A stretch of 64,000 bases of DNA from Terriglobales bacterium (GTDB lineage: Bacteria > Acidobacteriota > Terriglobia > Terriglobales > Acidobacteriaceae), in contig DASRER010000014.1 of the NCBI GenBank assembly GCA_035651995.1, positions 62,001 to 126,000 of the forward strand, read 5' to 3'. Shown here piece after piece: positions 17,656 through 28,366 of this stretch; position 1 is the stretch's first letter, and each line of letters opens with the position of its first letter. The notes beneath the pieces are model-generated. The model was given only the letters and a program-made list of their open reading frames with translations, had not been told where the DNA came from and made no database searches. The position numbers and the translations under genes are program-made.

Positions 17656-19515
17656 TTATCCGCGTGCCGCCATCTCTTCTGTCTCAGCGCTCATGGCGCC
17701 GGCGGCCGGGAAGCGCAAATGGAACGTGGCGCCGGCTCCGGGCGCCGAGTCGAACTCGACCGCGCCGTGGTGGAGCTGCATCACGCGGAACGTCATGGCC
17801 AGGCCGATACCGCTGCCGGCCTTCTTGGTGGTGAAGTAGAGATCGAAGATCTTCTCCCGAATTTCAGGCGGGATGCCGGGGCCGGAGTCCTGTACCACAA
17901 GTTCGGCGCCGCCACCGAAGCGCGCAGCTTCCAGGCGCAGGGTGCCGCCGTGCTCCATGGCCTGCACGCCGTTGAGGACGACGTTGAGGACGGCCTGTTT
18001 CACCAGGTCGGCGTCAATCTTTGCGACCAAGGGCTCGGGGGGCGACTGCTTCTGGATGTGCACGCCGTGGCGCTCAGCGTCGGGGGAGGCGAGCATGGCG
18101 ACCTCGTCGAGGACGCGGCGCAGGTCCACGTCGGCGAGCCGCAACTCGACCGGGCGGGTGAAGTCCACCAGCATCTGCACGACGCGGTCGAGGCGCTGAA
18201 TCTCGCTGCCGATGACGTCCATGTGCCGGCGGGTATCGGGATCAATCTCTTCCAGTTTCTGCCGCAGGATCTCGAGATGCACGACGATGGCGTTGATGGG
18301 ATTCTTCACTTCGTGAGCAACGCCCGAGGTGAGCCGGCCGATGGCGGCGAGGCGGCGCGAAAGCTCGATTTCGCTCTCGATGCGGCGCACGGACTCGGCG
18401 TCGCGCATGGTGAGCAGGGCGCCGATACGCTCGCCGCCCTCTTCGATGAAGTCAAGCGAGACCTGGAGGCGGCGGCCGTTTTCAGTCAGCACTTCGCGCG
18501 CGGCGATGGCCTCGTGGCCCTCGAAGGCATTCAGCACGACGGAGCCGAGCTGCGTTTGCGACGAGAAAATCTGGGCGACGCTGGAGCCGAGCATCTGGCC
18601 GCGGGGCTGCGCAAGGAAGCGCTCGGCGGAGGCGCTCACGAGCACGGCGCGCGAGTCGCGCGTGAAGAGCATCAGGCCGTCCTGAAGCGTGGACATGATC
18701 TGGTCAAGGTTTTCCTTCAGGGCGGAGAAGACGTCTTTGACGTCGCGGAACTGGCGGCCCAATCGGTCAATCCTGGTGGTGACCAGGCCAACTTCGTCGC
18801 GCGGTCTATTTTCACCCTCGACCGGCGGGCCGGTCACGAGGTCGAGTTGCCGGGCGATGGCCATGAGCGGGCGGAAGGCAAGGTTCGAGAGCCCGGCCGC
18901 GAGCACGAGCGAAACCAGCACGGCGATGCCGGAGAAGGCGATGGCGCGGTTCAGCACCGGCTGCAGCTCGTTCTTCATGAACAGCGTCTGGATGCCGATG
19001 CGGATGTAGCCGAAGGGCGCGCCGGCGCGGTTGAGCGGCATGCGAATGTCGTAGGCGTGCGGCTCGCCGTAAACGATCTGCAACTGGCGCCACATGCCCT
19101 GGTGGAGCAACTCGTCGAAGCTGTCGCGGCCAGGAATGAGCTTGCCGTTCAAGCTGGGATCGGTGTGCAGGAGGGCGCGGCCCTGGAGGTCGGTGATGGC
19201 CACGTCGTACACGACCTTGGAATAGCCGGTGTCAGACTCGAGCAGCGAGTTGACGCCGGCATCGGTCTGAAGCGCTTCGGCGATGGCATCGCGGACGGCG
19301 TCAGGATTGTTGAAGTCGAGGCGAGTGCTGCTGAAATCGGTGTCGAGAGCGTCCTGGGTGGCGTGCAGGACCTGGTTGCCGATGAAGACGCCGGTTTCGT
19401 AGTCGGCGTTGATGCGCTGGTGCACGATCTGCGCGATGTAAATGGACGAGAGAGTGGCCACCAGCGCCACCACCATGGCGCTGATCGCGAGAACGAGTTT
19501 GGTCCTAAGACGCAA
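17656..19515 (-). CDS. Membrane sensor histidine kinase, NtrB/AtoS-type
   Basis: 619 aa. Helix 1 is at about 8-30, a periplasmic double-Cache-like sensor at 31-185, and helix 2 at 190-212. Then come HAMP (about 213-265), a PAS-like domain (268-375), HisKA with the phosphoacceptor His401 in GVAHEVKNPINA, and an HATPase_c domain with DSGPGIPPEI near the end. The HEVKNP H-box is typical of kinases that pair with sigma54 activators, and the cognate gene lies just upstream at 19628-21028. The start is a TTG at 19515. The next Met would delete helix 1. The cytosolic C-terminus ends MAARG. Confidence 0.92.
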   Translation of the reverse strand: MRLRTKLVLAISAMVVALVATLSSIYIAQIVHQRINADYETGVFIGNQVLHATQDALDTDFSSTRLDFNNPDAVRDAIAEALQTDAGVNSLLESDTGYSKVVYDVAITDLQGRALLHTDPSLNGKLIPGRDSFDELLHQGMWRQLQIVYGEPHAYDIRMPLNRAGAPFGYIRIGIQTLFMKNELQPVLNRAIAFSGIAVLVSLVLAAGLSNLAFRPLMAIARQLDLVTGPPVEGENRPRDEVGLVTTRIDRLGRQFRDVKDVFSALKENLDQIMSTLQDGLMLFTRDSRAVLVSASAERFLAQPRGQMLGSSVAQIFSSQTQLGSVVLNAFEGHEAIAAREVLTENGRRLQVSLDFIEEGGERIGALLTMRDAESVRRIESEIELSRRLAAIGRLTSGVAHEVKNPINAIVVHLEILRQKLEEIDPDTRRHMDVIGSEIQRLDRVVQMLVDFTRPVELRLADVDLRRVLDEVAMLASPDAERHGVHIQKQSPPEPLVAKIDADLVKQAVLNVVLNGVQAMEHGGTLRLEAARFGGGAELVVQDSGPGIPPEIREKIFDLYFTTKKAGSGIGLAMTFRVMQLHHGAVEFDSAPGAGATFHLRFPAAGAMSAETEEMAARG

Positions 19516-19622
19516 GTTTCACGTTTCCCGTGTTCACGTTTCACCCACTTGCGCGTGCAGCGTCGACTCGGGAGGACGGAGGAGAGCGCGCGAACAAGAA
19601 CATGCAACGTGAAGCCTGAAGC
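19516..19622. repeat. Heptamer dyad filling the kinase/regulator gap
   Basis: The left arm 19516-19544 (GTTTCAC, GTTTCCC, GTTTCAC units) begins at the base next to the kinase start codon. The right arm 19602-19622 carries the inverse units (CGTGAAG, CCTGAAG). The two arms face each other within the 112-bp gap. Confidence 0.65.
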
Positions 19623-19627
19623 TGCCG

Positions 19628-21028
<1,401 letters not shown>

Positions 21029-21477
21029 AGGGGCGGTCTGACACTCCATTTTCAGCGCTTTGGCGCTGCCTGGCAAACCTGCCGAGCAGGGCGTGCCTGC
21101 CATGAGTTCCCAGAAATCAGGCCCGGCGCTCTCTAGGATGCGACTTTGGCCCGGAACTGTCACTGAAAACGTGTGTTTTTTACATTACGCCAGTCCGAGC
21201 CGGTACCAGGGCAATCCGCCCGGCTTTTGGCCCCTTGGGATGGGCCGGTGCGAGCGCCGGGAAATCGAGCTCGGGAACAAAGTTGAAGCAACACGCGGCG
21301 CGGATAGTAACTCAGTAAACACTGTGCTTTGACGAGAGGCGCGCGGTTTCGCAAACCAGAGCGCGTTGCGGTATCATTTTCCGTTTGTTAAGGTCCGGTG
21401 AAAGCCTTAGTCATGGGCCCCTTCCTTTGCTTTGTCGTCTGAGCGGATCGTCTTTATAGATTTTCGGAGGATCGCAC
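21029..21477. other. 449-bp divergent gap between the NtrC-type regulator and the OmpA-like gene
   Basis: No gene is visible. Short open frames on both strands lack homology-like features. It must hold the regulator promoter (minus) and the OmpA-like promoter (plus, see 21432-21460). I looked for GG-N10-GC sigma54 sites and found no convincing one. Confidence 0.5.
21432..21460 (+). promoter_or_regulatory. Candidate sigma70-type promoter of the OmpA-like gene
   Basis: TTGTCG (21432-21437), a 17-bp spacer, then TATAGA (21455-21460). It gives a leader of only about 10 bp plus the CGGAGGA ribosome site before ATG 21478. Each box matches the consensus at four of six positions. Confidence 0.4.
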
Positions 21478-23070
21478 ATGCAAATGCAGAACGCAGGCTG
21501 GTGCAGCCGCGGACTTGGGTTGTTGCTGACGGCGCTATTGCTCACAGGCATGGCGGCCGCGCAGGACAATAACGCATACCGTTCCGAGGTGTTTGGCGGG
21601 TACAGCTGGTACAGTCCGGGACAGAGATTTGGAACCACCCAGGTGGGCGGGATGAACGGCTTCAATGTTTCGTCTGCCTGGTTCTTTAATCGCAACTTCG
21701 GCTTCAAGGCGGACGTGGGCGCCTACTTCAAGGACCGCCGCGCCAACGCCACCACGCTGCTGTTCGGTCCGGTGGTGAAATTTCCAAGCGAGAATGTCAC
21801 GCCATTTCTGCACGTCCTGCTGGGGCTGAACCGGATGATGCCGGCCTCGGGTTTTCCCGGGAATCCGGAAGATAAGAGCGGATTGGGGCTGGCGGTCGGC
21901 GGCGGGCTCGATCTGAACATCTCGGAGCATTGGGCGATACGTGCTGTGCAAGCCGACTACATGTGGGCGCACCACAACTACGCGCAGGCGGTCGGCAGCC
22001 GCGACATCGAGGGCGGCCGCATCGGCGGCGGTATCGTGCTGAAGCTTGGCTCGCTGGGTCCGCCACCGGCGCCGCCGGCCCTGGCGTGCTCGGCACAGCC
22101 CACCGAAGTGATGGCGGGTGAGCCGGTCACGGTGACGGGCAATGCCTCGAACTTCCATCCGAAGGCTACCCTGACGTACACGTGGACGGCCAGCGGGGGG
22201 AAGCCTTCCGGGAACGCCGCGACGACCCGGATCGACACCACCGGCCTGGCGCCGGGCAGCTACACCGTGCGCGGCACGGCAACGGACGGCAAGAAGGCGT
22301 CGGCGGACTGCACGACGTCGTTCACCGTGAAGGAGCCGCCGAAGAATCCGCCGACCATCTCGTGCTCGGCGAACCCGACTTCGGTGAAGTCGGGCGAGCC
22401 CTCGACGATCACGGCGCAGGCCGCGAGTCCGGACAACCGGCCGGTGACGGTCACCTACTCGGCAACTGCCGGCCGGGTGACCGGCAGCGGCAACCAGGCG
22501 ACGCTCGACACGGCAGGCGCGGCGCCGGGTCCGATCAATATCACCTGCAACGCGGCTGACGATCGCGGACTGACGGCCACGGCCAACACGAGCGTGAACG
22601 TAGAGTCGCCGCCACCGCCGCCGCCGCAGGTGAGCAAGCTGAACGAGATCCAGTTCAAGAACAAGCAGAAGCCGGCCCGGGTGGACAACGAAGCCAAGGC
22701 CATCCTCGACGACGTGGCGCTGCGCCTGCAGCGTGACGCCGACGCCAAGGCCGTGGTGGTTGGCTACACCGATCCGGAAGAGCTGAAGAGCAAGGCGCTG
22801 GCGAAGAAGAATGCGAACCTGGCCGCGCAACGCGCCGTCAACACCCGCGACTACCTGGTCACGGAGAAGGGCATTGACGGCAGCCGCATCGAGGCCCGGT
22901 CCGACGGCACGTCGGCCGCGAAAGCGGAGATCTACCTGGTGCCTGCGGGCGCAACCTTCGACCAGGCCGGCACGCAGCCGGTGGACGTGAGCAAGGTGAA
23001 AGCGCAGCCGCGCACTCCTGCTCCGCCGAAGAAGTCCGGCGCGAAGAAAAAGGCGGCGCCAGCGCAGTAG
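21478..23070 (+). CDS. Outer-membrane protein: beta-barrel, two Ig-like domains and an OmpA-family C-terminal domain
   Basis: 530 aa. There is a signal peptide at 1-28 (GMAAAQDN). A barrel-like N-terminal domain (about 30-195) contains FGGYSWY, alternating aromatics and GLGLAVGGGLDL. Two Ig/PKD-like domains follow at about 200-285 and 290-375, each starting with CSAxPTxVxxGEP. A Pro-rich linker (ESPPPPPPQ) then leads to an OmpA/MotB-like peptidoglycan-binding domain (about 385-490) with ANLAAQRAVNTRDYL and the KGIDGSRIEARSDG motif. The C-terminus is Lys-rich (KKSGAKKKAAPAQ). It probably anchors the outer membrane to peptidoglycan. It has a strong ribosome site and ends at a textbook terminator. 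Confidence 0.88.
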   Translation: MQMQNAGWCSRGLGLLLTALLLTGMAAAQDNNAYRSEVFGGYSWYSPGQRFGTTQVGGMNGFNVSSAWFFNRNFGFKADVGAYFKDRRANATTLLFGPVVKFPSENVTPFLHVLLGLNRMMPASGFPGNPEDKSGLGLAVGGGLDLNISEHWAIRAVQADYMWAHHNYAQAVGSRDIEGGRIGGGIVLKLGSLGPPPAPPALACSAQPTEVMAGEPVTVTGNASNFHPKATLTYTWTASGGKPSGNAATTRIDTTGLAPGSYTVRGTATDGKKASADCTTSFTVKEPPKNPPTISCSANPTSVKSGEPSTITAQAASPDNRPVTVTYSATAGRVTGSGNQATLDTAGAAPGPINITCNAADDRGLTATANTSVNVESPPPPPPQVSKLNEIQFKNKQKPARVDNEAKAILDDVALRLQRDADAKAVVVGYTDPEELKSKALAKKNANLAAQRAVNTRDYLVTEKGIDGSRIEARSDGTSAAKAEIYLVPAGATFDQAGTQPVDVSKVKAQPRTPAPPKKSGAKKKAAPAQ

Positions 23071-23098
23071 ACGTGTGAACTGAAGTTGGGGAAAACCG

Positions 23099-23128
23099 AG
23101 CCCGGCCGGAAACGGCCGGGCTTTCTTT
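23099..23128 (+). terminator. Rho-independent terminator after the OmpA-like gene
   Basis: A perfect 10-bp stem AGCCCGGCCG / CGGCCGGGCT with a GAAA tetraloop is followed by TTCTTT. It lies 29 bp after the stop. Confidence 0.9.
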
Positions 23129-23155
23129 GGACGTTTTTGGAGTGAGTGGCGCAGC

Positions 23156-23184
23156 GCCGACGGGCGAGGGCGCCCGTCGCTACA
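23156..23184. repeat. Dispersed hairpin element GACGGGC...GCCCGTC-GCTACA
   Basis: GCCGACGGGCGAGGGCGCCC followed by GTCGCTACA contains a 7-bp stem (GACGGGC/GCCCGTC). A diverged copy lies at 49058-49085. Both are intergenic. Confidence 0.6.
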
Positions 23185-23316
23185 TAGGTTGCGCACCTTT
23201 CGCGACGGTCCTTGGGCCTTTCGTAACGTGTAAGATTCCAGACGGCCGTGGCAATCTGACGGGGTCCCAAAACATCCAATTGCCTGTCAGGGGGGCGAAG
23301 AGGAGAATTGCCCGTG

Positions 23317-25347
23317 ATGACCAGGACCCAGCCAGCCCGGCCCATTGCCTTCGTCCTTCTTCTGTTGCTGGCCGTCGCGTCGCTTCCGGCGCGGGCGCAG
23401 TGGCTGCCTATCGGCCCTGACGGCGGCGACGTCCGCAGCCTGGCCTACGATCCCGCGAATCCCGACCACATCCTGCTCGGCACCAGCGCGGGACAACTGT
23501 TTTCTTCGCGCGACAACGGCGCGAGCTGGTCGCGCCTGGCGCATTTGGGCGAGAACGACGACTATGTCCTCGATCACATTTTGTTCCAGCCGAGTGATGG
23601 CGTGATTTACGTCTCGGCATGGAGCGTGGAGGACAACACCGGCGACATTTTCCGCAGCCGCGATGGCGGACGCACCTGGGAGGCGCTGCCGGGAATGCAC
23701 GGCAAATCGGTCCGGTCGCTGGCAATGGCGGCGAGTGATCCGCGTGTGCTGGTGGCCGGGGCGCTGGATGGCGTCTTCCGGTCGAACGACGGCGGCGAAA
23801 CGTGGCAGCGCATCTCGCCGGCGGGACACGCGGAGATCAAAAACATCGAATCGCTGGCGGTGGACCCGAGAAATCCCAACGTGATTTACGCCGGTACCTG
23901 GCACCTGCCGTGGAAGACCAGCGACGGCGGCGCGACGTGGCAGCACATCAAGCAGGGCGTGATTGACGACTCCGACGTTTTTTCCATCATCATCGACCGC
24001 AATCATCCGCAGACGGTCTATGTGAGCGCGTGCTCGGGAATCTACAAAAGCGAGAGCGCGGGCGACCTGTTCCACAAGGTACAGGGCATCCCGTTTTCCG
24101 CGCGGCGGACGCGCGTGCTGCAGCAGGACCCGGGGAATTCCAACGTGGTCTATGCGGGCACGACCGAAGGTCTGTGGAAGACGGTGGACGCGGGCAAGAC
24201 GTGGCAGCGCGTCTCGGCGGCCAACATCATTGTGAACGACGTGCTGGTCGATCCGCGGCGCCCGTCGCGCGTGCTGCTGGCGACGGACCGCAGCGGCGTG
24301 CTGGCGTCGAATGACGGCGGCGGCAGCTTTGTGGCGTCGAACCGCGGCTTTGCGCACCGGCAGGTGACCTCGCTGCTGGTGGACCGCGGCGACAGCAGCG
24401 TGATCTACGCCGGGCTGGTCAACGACAAAGAATTCGGCGGCGTGTACATGTCGCGCGACGGCGGCTCAAGCTGGGAGCAGCGCAGCACCGGCCTCGGTTC
24501 GCGCGACGTGTTCGTGCTGCGGCAGATCGCCTCCGGCGACCTGCTGGCGGGCACCAACAGCGGCGTGTTCATGCTGAACGGAAACGACGGCGCATGGAAG
24601 CCGCTGAACGAGGTTGTGGGCGAGAAAACGAGCCAGGTGAAACTGGCGCGCCCGGTCAAGGGACAGCGCACCCGCACGGTGCGCAGCGTAGAACGCTCCG
24701 AGTTGAACGCGCGCGTGTTCGATGTGGAAGAGTTTGGCGGCCGGTTGTATGCCGCGACGAGCGCGGGCCTGTTCGTGAGCCAGGGGTCCCCGGCTGAGGC
24801 GACCGGCCGCAGGTGGACCGGCGGGCCGGTGATGGGTCAGCAGTTCTTCACAACGGTGCGCGCCACGCCGCGGATGCTGGTGGCGGCCAATCACCACGCG
24901 CTGCTGGTCTCGGTTGACCGTGGAGTGAACTGGTATCAGCCGAAGCTGCCGCACTACCTGACGATGCTGAACGGCGTGGCGATCACTGCCGACGGCGTGA
25001 TCTGGCTGGCGACGCGCGAAGGAGCTTTCCGCAGCAGCGACGGCGGCGACAACTGGGAGCATGTGCTGGCGGGCCTGCCGCATCGCAACCTGCTGAGCAT
25101 CACGGTTGACGAGGACGGCGGGCGCTTGCTGGCGACAGCCAGCGATACCCGCGATTTGTACGAAAGCACCGACTCGGGCCGATCGTGGCGACGCACGCAG
25201 ACCGGCTTCGCGCTAAGGCGGGTTGTTCCGGTGCACGGCCGGGTGCTGGCGACGACGTCGTATGACGGCATTGTGGCGCAGCCGGTCGCGTCGAGCGAGT
25301 CGCGGCGGAGCGCTGGACAGACGGCGGCCGGATCGCAGGAGCAGTAG
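23317..25347 (+). CDS. Secreted BNR/YCF48-type beta-propeller protein
   Basis: 676 aa from ATG 23317 (alternatives are GTG 23314 and TTG 23308; AGGAG lies at 23301-23305). A signal peptide ends near RARAQW. At least ten Asp-box repeats of the form S.DGG.TW follow (SRDNGASW, SRDGGRTW, SNDGGETW, TSDGGATW, SSDGGDNW, STDSGRSW and so on), spread along the whole chain, so one or two seven-bladed propellers of the sialidase/sortilin/YCF48 kind are expected. Catalytic sialidase Arg-Asp-Tyr residues cannot be placed, so I do not call an enzyme. The perfect hairpin at 25374-25395 terminates it. Confidence 0.85.
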   Translation: MTRTQPARPIAFVLLLLLAVASLPARAQWLPIGPDGGDVRSLAYDPANPDHILLGTSAGQLFSSRDNGASWSRLAHLGENDDYVLDHILFQPSDGVIYVSAWSVEDNTGDIFRSRDGGRTWEALPGMHGKSVRSLAMAASDPRVLVAGALDGVFRSNDGGETWQRISPAGHAEIKNIESLAVDPRNPNVIYAGTWHLPWKTSDGGATWQHIKQGVIDDSDVFSIIIDRNHPQTVYVSACSGIYKSESAGDLFHKVQGIPFSARRTRVLQQDPGNSNVVYAGTTEGLWKTVDAGKTWQRVSAANIIVNDVLVDPRRPSRVLLATDRSGVLASNDGGGSFVASNRGFAHRQVTSLLVDRGDSSVIYAGLVNDKEFGGVYMSRDGGSSWEQRSTGLGSRDVFVLRQIASGDLLAGTNSGVFMLNGNDGAWKPLNEVVGEKTSQVKLARPVKGQRTRTVRSVERSELNARVFDVEEFGGRLYAATSAGLFVSQGSPAEATGRRWTGGPVMGQQFFTTVRATPRMLVAANHHALLVSVDRGVNWYQPKLPHYLTMLNGVAITADGVIWLATREGAFRSSDGGDNWEHVLAGLPHRNLLSITVDEDGGRLLATASDTRDLYESTDSGRSWRRTQTGFALRRVVPVHGRVLATTSYDGIVAQPVASSESRRSAGQTAAGSQEQ

Positions 25348-25373
25348 AGCCGTTTCAGGCAGCAGGACGGAGA

Positions 25374-25402
25374 AGCCCGGCCCCGGGGCCGGGCTTTGTT
25401 GT
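25374..25402 (+). terminator. Rho-independent terminator after the BNR-repeat gene
   Basis: A 10-bp perfect stem AGCCCGGCCC / GGGCCGGGCT with a 2-nt loop is followed by TTGTTGT. It lies 26 bp after the stop. Confidence 0.88.
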
Positions 25403-25451
25403 ATGGCGTCCGCTTGCACGATAATGCGCGCTGGCAAAAAAGGGGGAGCAC

Positions 25452-25616
25452 ATGGCGTCGATTCCCGAAATTCTCCAGCCGATGGTTGAGAAGTTCGATC
25501 TCCTGGGCGATTACATCACCGCGGGGGAGTACGCTCGCGCCAGGGAACTCGCGCTCGAACTCCGTAAGATCTACGACACGGGCGTGGAGCGCGCGACCAG
25601 CGGGCGCGTGAGCTGA
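25452..25616 (+). CDS. 54-aa microprotein, unknown function
   Basis: The ATG at 25452 is preceded by a strong GGGGGAG 5 bp upstream. The frame ends with TGA at 25614-25616. The product is a predicted amphipathic, acidic two-helix peptide: MASIPEILQPMVEKFDLLGD followed by a second helix with ARARELALELRKIY. Codon use is like that of the neighbouring genes, and it sits alone after a terminator and about 50 bp from it, so it has its own promoter or reads through. I do not recognise the family. The helix pattern suggests a small dimer or an adaptor. Confidence 0.65.
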   Translation: MASIPEILQPMVEKFDLLGDYITAGEYARARELALELRKIYDTGVERATSGRVS

Positions 25617-25790
25617 GTCGCGACCCGGTGCAAAAGAGGGTTGTGGAAACGGCCCTCCCCTGGGCTGATCGGAAAAATCTACACGGCCCGACAGCCCTGG
25701 CTTGACGTAAGTCACTGAAATCAAAGGCTGGCGGATGGCAGCCTCCGTGCCCTTTCAAGGGTGATTTGGAACGTGTTCGGGAGGTAAGCC

Positions 25791-26510
25791 ATGAAGCGAC
25801 TTACCGGTCTTTCCTTGATTGTTTTGCTGGCGGCGGTGCTGTTCACGACCGCGTGCGGACAGCATCTTGCGCCGGATTCGGATGCGGCCACCACGGCCAG
25901 CGACGCCTCGTCGTCGCAGCCGGCGCCGTTTAACGACAACTCCGACAAGACGAAGCAGGAGAGCCTGCTTCAGCGGCTGCTGCCCAAGTCGATGCAGCCG
26001 GCGATAACGGTGCCGGCGGGAACGCCGATTGCCGTGCGGTTGCAGGCAACGGTCTCCAGCGAATCGGCGGTTTCAGGCCAGATGTTCGACGCGGTGCTGG
26101 CCGAGCCCCTGGTGGTTGACGGCAAGACAGTGGCGCCGGCGGGCGCGGCCGCAGTGGGCCGCGTGGTCACCGCGAAGCGCTCCGGCCGGCTGAAGAGCCC
26201 GGGCTATCTGCGGCTCACGCTGGCTTCGGTGACGATTGACGGCAAGAGCGTTCCGGTGCAGACCTCGAGCATCTTCGCCGCGGGCGCATCGCACAAGAAG
26301 CGCAATTTCGCGCTCATCGGCGGAGGCGCCGGAGCGGGCGCGCTCATTGGCGCGCTGGCCGGCGGAGGCAAGGGTGCGCTGATCGGCAGCGCCATCGGCG
26401 CGGCCGGCGGCACCGGTACGGCGTACGTCACCGGAAAGAAAGATGTGGCGTTTGCCGCCGAGCGGCGGTTGACGTTCCGGCTGATGCAGCCCGTCAATTC
26501 ACGGGGCTAA
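25791..26510 (+). CDS. Lipoprotein with a glycine-zipper segment
   Basis: 239 aa. GGGAGG lies before ATG 25791, and the lipobox TTAC (Cys22) follows a hydrophobic signal. A Ser/Ala-rich linker leads to a beta-rich domain (about 70-165, VPAGTPIAVRLQATVSSES) resembling the TrbI/YdgA-type 'SPOR-like' stabilising domain found in many acidobacterial lipoproteins. A glycine-zipper membrane-like stretch follows at 175-215 (GGGAGAGALIGALAGGG). The zipper may insert in the outer membrane. The function is unknown. A strong terminator follows 40 bp after the stop. Confidence 0.78.
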   Translation: MKRLTGLSLIVLLAAVLFTTACGQHLAPDSDAATTASDASSSQPAPFNDNSDKTKQESLLQRLLPKSMQPAITVPAGTPIAVRLQATVSSESAVSGQMFDAVLAEPLVVDGKTVAPAGAAAVGRVVTAKRSGRLKSPGYLRLTLASVTIDGKSVPVQTSSIFAAGASHKKRNFALIGGGAGAGALIGALAGGGKGALIGSAIGAAGGTGTAYVTGKKDVAFAAERRLTFRLMQPVNSRG

Positions 26511-26550
26511 GGAAAAGTAAGGGCAAAGAAAGCGTCAAGCTGAAATGAGA

Positions 26551-26583
26551 GCGAGCCCGGGGGTTCCCGGGCCCGCTTTTTCC
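26551..26583 (+). terminator. Terminator after the glycine-zipper lipoprotein
   Basis: GCGAGCCCGGG, a short GGTT loop, then CCCGGGCCCGC pairs with a one-base asymmetry. A T5 run (TTTTT) follows directly. Confidence 0.8.
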
Positions 26584-26675
26584 ATTTAGGAACCAACTCA
26601 CGCGATGATTCCCAATTCGGGAAGTCCCGATTAATCAGGTAGATGCCATGCCTGACGCATCATTGCGTTTCATTT

Positions 26676-26691
26676 TGGGAACCACGTCGCA
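26676..26691 (+). promoter_or_regulatory. Possible sigma54 (-24/-12) promoter
   Basis: TGGGAACCACGTCGCA has GG at 26677-26678 and GC at 26689-26690 with the exact 10-bp spacing. About eight of twelve consensus positions match TGGCAC-N5-TTGCA. It is upstream of a sigma54-activator gene, so autoactivation is conceivable. Confidence 0.3.
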
Positions 26692-26849
26692 TTAAAGTCC
26701 ACCCAAGCACGGCGTCGTTCTCGAGACTAACTCGCTGCTTTGCGGGGAGTTAGCTGCGTCGAGCTCAAATCGGAACGCGACCTGCGAAGAGGGACAGCAG
26801 TAAATCTTCAGTGTGTGCGGCCCGAAAGGGCACGGGGGCGACGTCCAGC

Positions 26850-28247
26850 ATGGCGGCGAATTCCAGATCGGCTCCGGACGGGACCGCGGCAGTTGGGCTT
26901 CGTCTCGTGTTGCTCGGTCCCGGCGACACGTTGCGGGAGGCGGCGCGCGAATTGGCGCCTTCGGTGGGTTTCAGCGTGCAATCGTCGGCGCGTTCGGACG
27001 ATGTGCTGCGGCTGCTGGAGGCGCAGCGGGTGGATGCGCTCATCGTGGAATCGACGGCGAGCGACGGGACGCTGCTCGACCTGCTTCGTGAGATCAAGAC
27101 GCGGCGCCCGGACTGCGAAGTGGTGGTCATCAGCGAGAGCGCCTCGGTGTCGCTGGCGGTGCAGGCGGTCAAGCTGGGGGCCTATGACTTCCTGCCCAAG
27201 CCTTTCGACCTGCAGGACCTGAACGCACTGCTGCAGCGGCTGGCGGCGCACGTCCGCATGACGCAGGAGAGCCGGCTGCTGCGCGACAGCATGCGGACGC
27301 GGCAGGGCTTCGGCTCCATCGTGGGGCGCTCGCCGGAGATGGAGAAGCTCTACCGCATCATCTCCAAGGCGGCGTTCAGCACGCATCCGGTGCTGGTGCT
27401 GGGCGAAAGCGGGACCGGGAAGGAGCTGGTGGCGCGCTCCATCCATTATTCAGGGCCGAACCAGGACAAGCCGTTCATCCCGGTGGACTGCGGATCGCTG
27501 GTGCCGACGCTGATCGAAAGCGAGTTGTTCGGTTACGTCCGCGGAGCGTTCACGGGCGCGGTGCGCTCGAAGGAGGGGCTGCTCTCGATCGCCAACGGCG
27601 GCACGGTATTTCTCGACGAGGTCGGCGAGCTTCCGGTGGACTTGCAGGCGAAGCTGCTGCGCGCGCTGCAGGAGAAGGAAATCCGGCCGGTGGGCAGCAC
27701 GCACTCGGTGAAGATTGATGTCCGAGTCCTGGCCGCGACCAATCGCGATCTGGAAACAGCGGTGGAGAAGGGCGCCTTCCGCAAGGACCTGTTCTACCGC
27801 CTGAATGTGCTGACGCTGCGCATTCCGCCCCTGCGCGAACGCCGCGGCGACATTCCCATGCTGGCCGAGTATTTCCTGGAGCGGATCACGAATGCGGGCG
27901 GCGGTCCGCGGACGATCTCCAGCGAGGCGATGGAACTGCTGATGGCCTACGACTGGCCGGGCAACGTGCGCGAACTGGAAAACTGCATTGAGCGCGCCTG
28001 CGCCATGAGTTCCGGGCCGGGCCTGCATGTGGGCGACCTGCCGACATCAATCCAGAACTCGCGGCTCGGCGTGGCGCCGGTGGCAACAGACGCGAGCGGC
28101 ATCGTGCCACTGCTCGAGCTGGAGCGGCGCGCGATTGTCTCGGCGCTGGAGCGGCTGAATGGCGACAAGCTGCTGGCGGCGCGCCTGCTGGGCATCGGCA
28201 AGACAACGCTGTATCGCAAGCTGAAGGAATATAGTTTCCGCGACTAG
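26850..28247 (+). CDS. NtrC-family sigma54 activator with a degenerate (non-phosphorylatable) receiver
   Basis: 465 aa from ATG 26850 (an in-frame GTG at 26811 lacks a ribosome site). The receiver-like domain (about 15-130) reads LVLLGPGD where the acidic pocket should be, and VES (66-68) where the phosphoacceptor Asp should be. Lys117 (PKPFD) is retained. The AAA+ part is intact: Walker A GESGTGKE (185-192), GAFTGA (232-237), [10 protein letters not shown] as Walker B and AATNRDLE. A Fis-type HTH closes the protein. It should drive sigma54 transcription constitutively or through a binding partner rather than by phosphorylation. A degenerate kinase/receiver-like protein follows 119 bp downstream. 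Confidence 0.9.
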   Translation: MAANSRSAPDGTAAVGLRLVLLGPGDTLREAARELAPSVGFSVQSSARSDDVLRLLEAQRVDALIVESTASDGTLLDLLREIKTRRPDCEVVVISESASVSLAVQAVKLGAYDFLPKPFDLQDLNALLQRLAAHVRMTQESRLLRDSMRTRQGFGSIVGRSPEMEKLYRIISKAAFSTHPVLVLGESGTGKELVARSIHYSGPNQDKPFIPVDCGSLVPTLIESELFGYVRGAFTGAVRSKEGLLSIANGGTVFLDEVGELPVDLQAKLLRALQEKEIRPVGSTHSVKIDVRVLAATNRDLETAVEKGAFRKDLFYRLNVLTLRIPPLRERRGDIPMLAEYFLERITNAGGGPRTISSEAMELLMAYDWPGNVRELENCIERACAMSSGPGLHVGDLPTSIQNSRLGVAPVATDASGIVPLLELERRAIVSALERLNGDKLLAARLLGIGKTTLYRKLKEYSFRD

Positions 28248-28366
28248 ACGCCCCGGATTGAATCTATACCGTTCCACAACGGGACGCGGCAGGCTGGCCG
28301 CCGCACGGCAAGGGCAGTGTTTTCAGTCGGAGCACAACTGGCCTGCGGTTTGCATGTCACCGGGAC

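Larger units (their letters stand above)
26511..26849. other. 339-bp gap upstream of the sigma54 activator
   Basis: It begins with the terminator at 26551-26583. The rest has a possible sigma54 -24/-12 element (26676-26691) and two short inverted repeats (ATTCGGGA/CCCGAT near 26614-26630 and CTAACTC/GAGTTAG near 26728-26752). No gene is visible. Confidence 0.5.

Noticed and set aside
21029-21477. A sigma54 promoter for the NtrC-type operon or the OmpA-like gene
   Set aside because: Several GG and GC dinucleotides occur, but none has the 10-bp spacing with reasonable flanks.
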